From Pedobacter sp. JY14-1 (GTDB taxonomy: Bacteria > Bacteroidota > Bacteroidia > Sphingobacteriales > Sphingobacteriaceae): a stretch of DNA of 64,000 nt. Under the pieces are notes generated by a model that was not told the DNA's origin, made no database searches, and saw only the letters and a list, made by a program, of their open reading frames with translations. Within the stretch, counting starts at the first letter, position 1. Each line of letters starts with the position of its first letter. A program made the position numbers and the translations under genes. Where the stretch lies: the NCBI RefSeq assembly GCF_029269825.1, contig NZ_JARJHU010000009.1:601-64600 (forward strand), read 5' to 3'. This document shows, in pieces, positions 61,203 to 64,000 of this stretch.

Positions 61203-63542
61203 ATGCTCAGCCCGTACGCCCAACAAACCATGGTAAACACCTTGCCGATTGCAGCTTGTGTGTTTACAGGTCCTGATCATATTATTGAAGCTGTAAACCA
61301 ACAGATGCTTGCGATCTGGAATAAAGATGCCACGGTAATTGGTAAACCCTTACTTGAGGCCGTTCCAGATGCCGGCCGTAATGGTTTTTCAGAATTTCTG
61401 ACGAGGGTTTACCAGACCGGGGACCAATGTCGTAATCCTGAGGGCCAGGAGATGACATTGATTAAAGGGAAACCTGAACCGATTTATTTCGACTATTCTT
61501 TTAAGCCCCTATGTGACCGCGAAGGGTTAGTCTATGGTGTGGTAAGCACTGCTGTCGATATCACCGCACGTGTAAAAGCCGTCTTTGAACTGGAGCAAAC
61601 GATCGAGGAACTGGCCGCTACTAATGAAGAACTCAGTGCACTCAATGAAGAATACCTTTCGTTAAACGAAGAGCTGGAGGCCGGTAGTGAAGAACTAAGA
61701 GCTACAAATGATGAAATGTTTGTGGTCAGAGAAGCGCTCGAGAAATCGCTCGCAGAACTTGAGGATTCAGAGGAGCGCCTGCTTTTAGCTGCTGATGCTG
61801 TAAATCTCGGTACGTTCGATGTAGATCTTCAGAAGCGCATGATCGTCACTTCAGGACGTATGGATAAGATTTTTGGTTTCCCGGAAACAGCAGCTTTAGC
61901 AGACTATGAAAATGCCATACATGAAGAAGACAAAAGTATTCGCGAGCGCGCTATGGAACGTGCCATGCAAAATGGGCAGCTATTCTACGAAGCCAGGCTG
62001 GTCAGACCAGACGGCGGCATTATATGGGCCAGGGTGGAAGGTAAGGTATTGCACAACCAGCTAGGACAACCTGTACGCATCATCGGAACTGTATTTGATT
62101 TTACAGAACATCGCCATGATAAAGAAATCCAGCGCAAACTTAAGGCGTTAGCCGACAACAGTGTCGACCTCATGGCGCTCCTGGAGCTAGACGGAAAAAA
62201 CAGCTATATCAATGAAGCTGGTAAAAAGCTGCTTGGTTTTACGAGCGATCTGGAGGTACAGGAAACTCCGATTTCCGAACTTCATACGCCGGAAGACTTT
62301 ATTTATGTTCAGGAACAGGTACTGTCTTCTGTGATGAGCCAGGGCAAGTGGGATGGTGTTATGCAAGTACGGCACCTGCAAACTAAGGAAGTATTTCCCG
62401 TTCTGAATTATACTATACGGATCGATGATCCGCTATCCGGAAAACCGATAGGAATAGGGGCAATCATGCGTGACCTGAGGCCAGAACTAGCCGCTAAGAA
62501 GGCCCTTGCCGACAGCGAACAAATGCTAAGGAACGTGACCTCGGCAGCACCTACGGCGTTATGGCTGGCCGATCAAACAGGCAGTCTTACTTATGTGAAC
62601 CAGACTTGGACGGACTGGACCGGACTTACCCTGGAAAAAAGCAGGAAGGTCAGCTGGCTGGAGATAGTACATCCTGAAGATTTGCAGCGTATCACAGAAA
62701 TCTACCTGAATGCCTTAAATAAGGAACAGGCTTTTGAAGCAGAGTACCGGACTATCGACGCTGCAGGATGCCTCAGGTGGTTTTCCACAAGGGGAAAGCC
62801 TCAGGTTAACAGTGACCAGCATTTCAGCGGCCATGCAGGCGTGTGTATAGATATTACCAGTCAGAAAGAACTTCAAAAACAAAAAGATGATTTCATCAGC
62901 ATCGCCAGTCATGAACTGAAGACGCCTATCACCAGTTTGAAGGCAGCGATACAATTACTAAATAAATACGACATCCAGTCGGCAAACCCGCTTGTTCCCA
63001 AACTTTTGTTACAAGCCGGAAAAAGCGTAGACCAGGTGAGTGCCCTGATTGATGACTTGCTAAATGTCAGCAGGCTACAGCAGCAACAACTGAAACTTAA
63101 CAAAACAAAATTCATCCTTGGAGAACTTCTGACCAGTTGTGCCAGCCCTATCGAGTTTGCGAGCAGACAGGAAGTCCGGATCAGCGGAGACATCGATCTG
63201 GAAGTCTTTGCGGATGAGCATCAGATCGCGCAGGTCGTTACCAATTTCCTTACCAATGCCATCAAATATGCTCCAGATTCCTTAGTTATAGAAGTTCGGG
63301 CAGAGCAGCAGGACGGTCATCTAAGAGTGTCGGTTACAGACTATGGCCAGGGTATTCCACCCAACCGTTTAAAGAATTTGTTTGAACGCTTTTATCGTGT
63401 AGAGGAAACCATTCATCAGGCATCCGGACTGGGACTCGGCCTGTATATCAGCGCAGAGATCATCCAGCGGCACGGTGGTAAGATAGGTGCCGAAAGCGAG
63501 CTTGGTAAGGGAAGTACCTTCTGGTTTAGCCTGCCGCGGTGA
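61203..63542 (+). CDS. Multi-PAS sensor histidine kinase
   Basis: 779 residues, no membrane segment, so cytosolic. PAS domain at about 10-120 (NTLPIAACVFTGPDHIIEAVNQQMLAIW), a coiled coil at 125-190 rich in repeated EEL/NEE (ELAATNEELSALNEEYLSLNEELEAGSEELRATNDE), three further PAS domains up to about 555, HisKA with FISIASHELKTPITSL (His570), and HATPase with N box NFLTNAIKYAPD, G1 DYGQGIP and G2 GLGLGLYI. It ends at residue 779 with no receiver domain. A response regulator is not in the window; the PAS-XRE protein next to it is a candidate partner. Confidence 0.96.
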   Translation: MLSPYAQQTMVNTLPIAACVFTGPDHIIEAVNQQMLAIWNKDATVIGKPLLEAVPDAGRNGFSEFLTRVYQTGDQCRNPEGQEMTLIKGKPEPIYFDYSFKPLCDREGLVYGVVSTAVDITARVKAVFELEQTIEELAATNEELSALNEEYLSLNEELEAGSEELRATNDEMFVVREALEKSLAELEDSEERLLLAADAVNLGTFDVDLQKRMIVTSGRMDKIFGFPETAALADYENAIHEEDKSIRERAMERAMQNGQLFYEARLVRPDGGIIWARVEGKVLHNQLGQPVRIIGTVFDFTEHRHDKEIQRKLKALADNSVDLMALLELDGKNSYINEAGKKLLGFTSDLEVQETPISELHTPEDFIYVQEQVLSSVMSQGKWDGVMQVRHLQTKEVFPVLNYTIRIDDPLSGKPIGIGAIMRDLRPELAAKKALADSEQMLRNVTSAAPTALWLADQTGSLTYVNQTWTDWTGLTLEKSRKVSWLEIVHPEDLQRITEIYLNALNKEQAFEAEYRTIDAAGCLRWFSTRGKPQVNSDQHFSGHAGVCIDITSQKELQKQKDDFISIASHELKTPITSLKAAIQLLNKYDIQSANPLVPKLLLQAGKSVDQVSALIDDLLNVSRLQQQQLKLNKTKFILGELLTSCASPIEFASRQEVRISGDIDLEVFADEHQIAQVVTNFLTNAIKYAPDSLVIEVRAEQQDGHLRVSVTDYGQGIPPNRLKNLFERFYRVEETIHQASGLGLGLYISAEIIQRHGGKIGAESELGKGSTFWFSLPR

Positions 63543-63641
63543 CATTCCTCTGGCAGAGAAAACGATCGCCAGCCAAAACAACTTGATAAATGCAGTGTTA
63601 ACACCGAAGGTATTGCACATTACAGGCACTTATGATTTAAT

Positions 63642-64000
63642 ATGGAAAATTTTACGCAAGTTATCATTCATGCGGCAAGGGTAGGAAATATTGAAGTCCT
63701 TCAGGAGCTGATCGACAGGGGAGTTGACATTAACTTACAGGATGAAAAAGGTTATACACCTTTGATCATTGCCTGCTATAATAATCAGTATGCTGCAGCG
63801 GAATTCCTGATCGGCCACGGATCTGATGTTAATGCTGTTGACTATGGAGGCAACACTGCGCTGATGGGCGTTTCCTTTAAGGGCTATCCGCAAATTGCCG
63901 AACTGCTGATCAGGAAAGGTGCTGATTTGGACAGGCAGCATGGCAACGGAGGTACCGCGCTGATGTTTGCAGCTATGTTCGGCAGACACGAGCTTCTCAG
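63642..64000 (+). CDS. Ankyrin-repeat protein, N-terminal part (cut by window edge)
   Basis: Open from ATG 63642 to the right edge (119 codons plus 2 bases). At least three ankyrin repeats are visible: IHAARVGNIEVLQELIDRGVDINLQDEKGYTPLIIACYNNQYAAAEFLIGHGSDVNAVDYGGNTALMGVSFKGYPQIAELLIRKGADLDRQHGNGGTALMFAAMFGRHELL. No signal peptide is seen. In Bacteroidota and Pseudomonas small ankyrin proteins often precede a catalase gene; this lies outside the window and is only a guess. Confidence 0.9.
   Translation, partial: MENFTQVIIHAARVGNIEVLQELIDRGVDINLQDEKGYTPLIIACYNNQYAAAEFLIGHGSDVNAVDYGGNTALMGVSFKGYPQIAELLIRKGADLDRQHGNGGTALMFAAMFGRHELL

Noticed and set aside
1-64000. CRISPR arrays, IS elements, prophage or toxin-antitoxin genes
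   Set aside because: No regularly spaced repeats, transposase motifs or phage structural genes were seen in any frame.

Overview
The window looks like chromosome from a member of the Bacteroidota, most likely Sphingobacteriaceae (Pedobacter or Mucilaginibacter-like). This rests on the dense set of Bacteroidota-type glycoside hydrolases (GH95, GH29, GH97, GH76, GH30, GH10, GH5), the AT-rich leaders without clear Shine-Dalgarno sites, and promoters that fit the Bacteroidota sigma-A pattern TTTG-N18-20-TAnnTTTG (clearest upstream of tRNA-Lys, the SRP RNA and the CoiA-like gene). There is no phage, IS element, CRISPR array or SusC/SusD pair in the window.

Layout. (1) 1-9335, minus strand: one tightly packed operon for a 6-deoxy-L-hexose or L-hexose-decorated polysaccharide: GH29, aldo/keto reductase, mutarotase, zinc dehydrogenase, GH10 xylanase, GH95, CE1-like esterase and a ThuA-domain oxidoreductase that runs off the left edge. 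A divergent AraC regulator (9439-10308) has a 21-bp-spaced direct repeat in front of it. (2) 10.3-15.3 kb: small housekeeping and stress genes (membrane protein, lipocalin, alcohol dehydrogenase, an Rrf2 regulator with two matching operators, a GmhB-type phosphatase, an alpha/beta hydrolase). (3) 15.4-19.8 kb: tRNA-Lys(TTT), a GH26-like enzyme with an acyltransferase, a divergent MdaB/LysR pair and a DUF2200 gene. (4) 19.8-27.1 kb: transaldolase-like aldolase, SRP RNA and the glutamate synthase operon gltB-gltD. (5) 27.1-38.1 kb: outer-membrane-like protein, metallophosphoesterase lipoprotein, YdeI-like protein whose start codon seems mutated, TrmH-type methyltransferase, divergent galK/galM, a GH97 of the retaining (alpha-galactosidase) type, and a 1268-residue DUF6807-propeller-HEAT-cytochrome c fusion.

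(6) 38.4-45.7 kb: fermentation operon ldhA-pta-ackA plus an exported EEP-family protein, with a Crp/Fnr-like palindrome upstream, and a divergent L,D-transpeptidase with a DUF2784 membrane protein. (7) 45.7-51 kb: GH76 and lectin-like lipoproteins (a mannan-PUL-like pair without SusCD), a CoiA-like nuclease whose promoter carries a GAAC-N4-GTTC palindrome, and a Tat-exported GH5. (8) 51-55.7 kb: an ECF42-like sigma factor with YCII and AhpD-like partners, a GH30 enzyme and a sulfurtransferase. (9) 55.7-64 kb: serine hydrolase, AraC regulator and TetX-like monooxygenase in a row; then an unusual PAS-PAS-PAS-DHp-XRE protein with no ATPase domain beside a complete PAS histidine kinase; and a partial ankyrin-repeat gene at the right edge.

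The most notable items are the PAS/DHp/HTH fusion next to a full kinase, the SOS-box-like operator inside the promoter of the CoiA-like gene, the possible L-galactose (rather than only L-fucose) specificity of the first operon, the mutated start codon of the YdeI-like gene, and the sigma-factor gene whose ATG directly abuts an intrinsic-terminator T tract. All functional names come from reading motifs by eye; no database search was possible.
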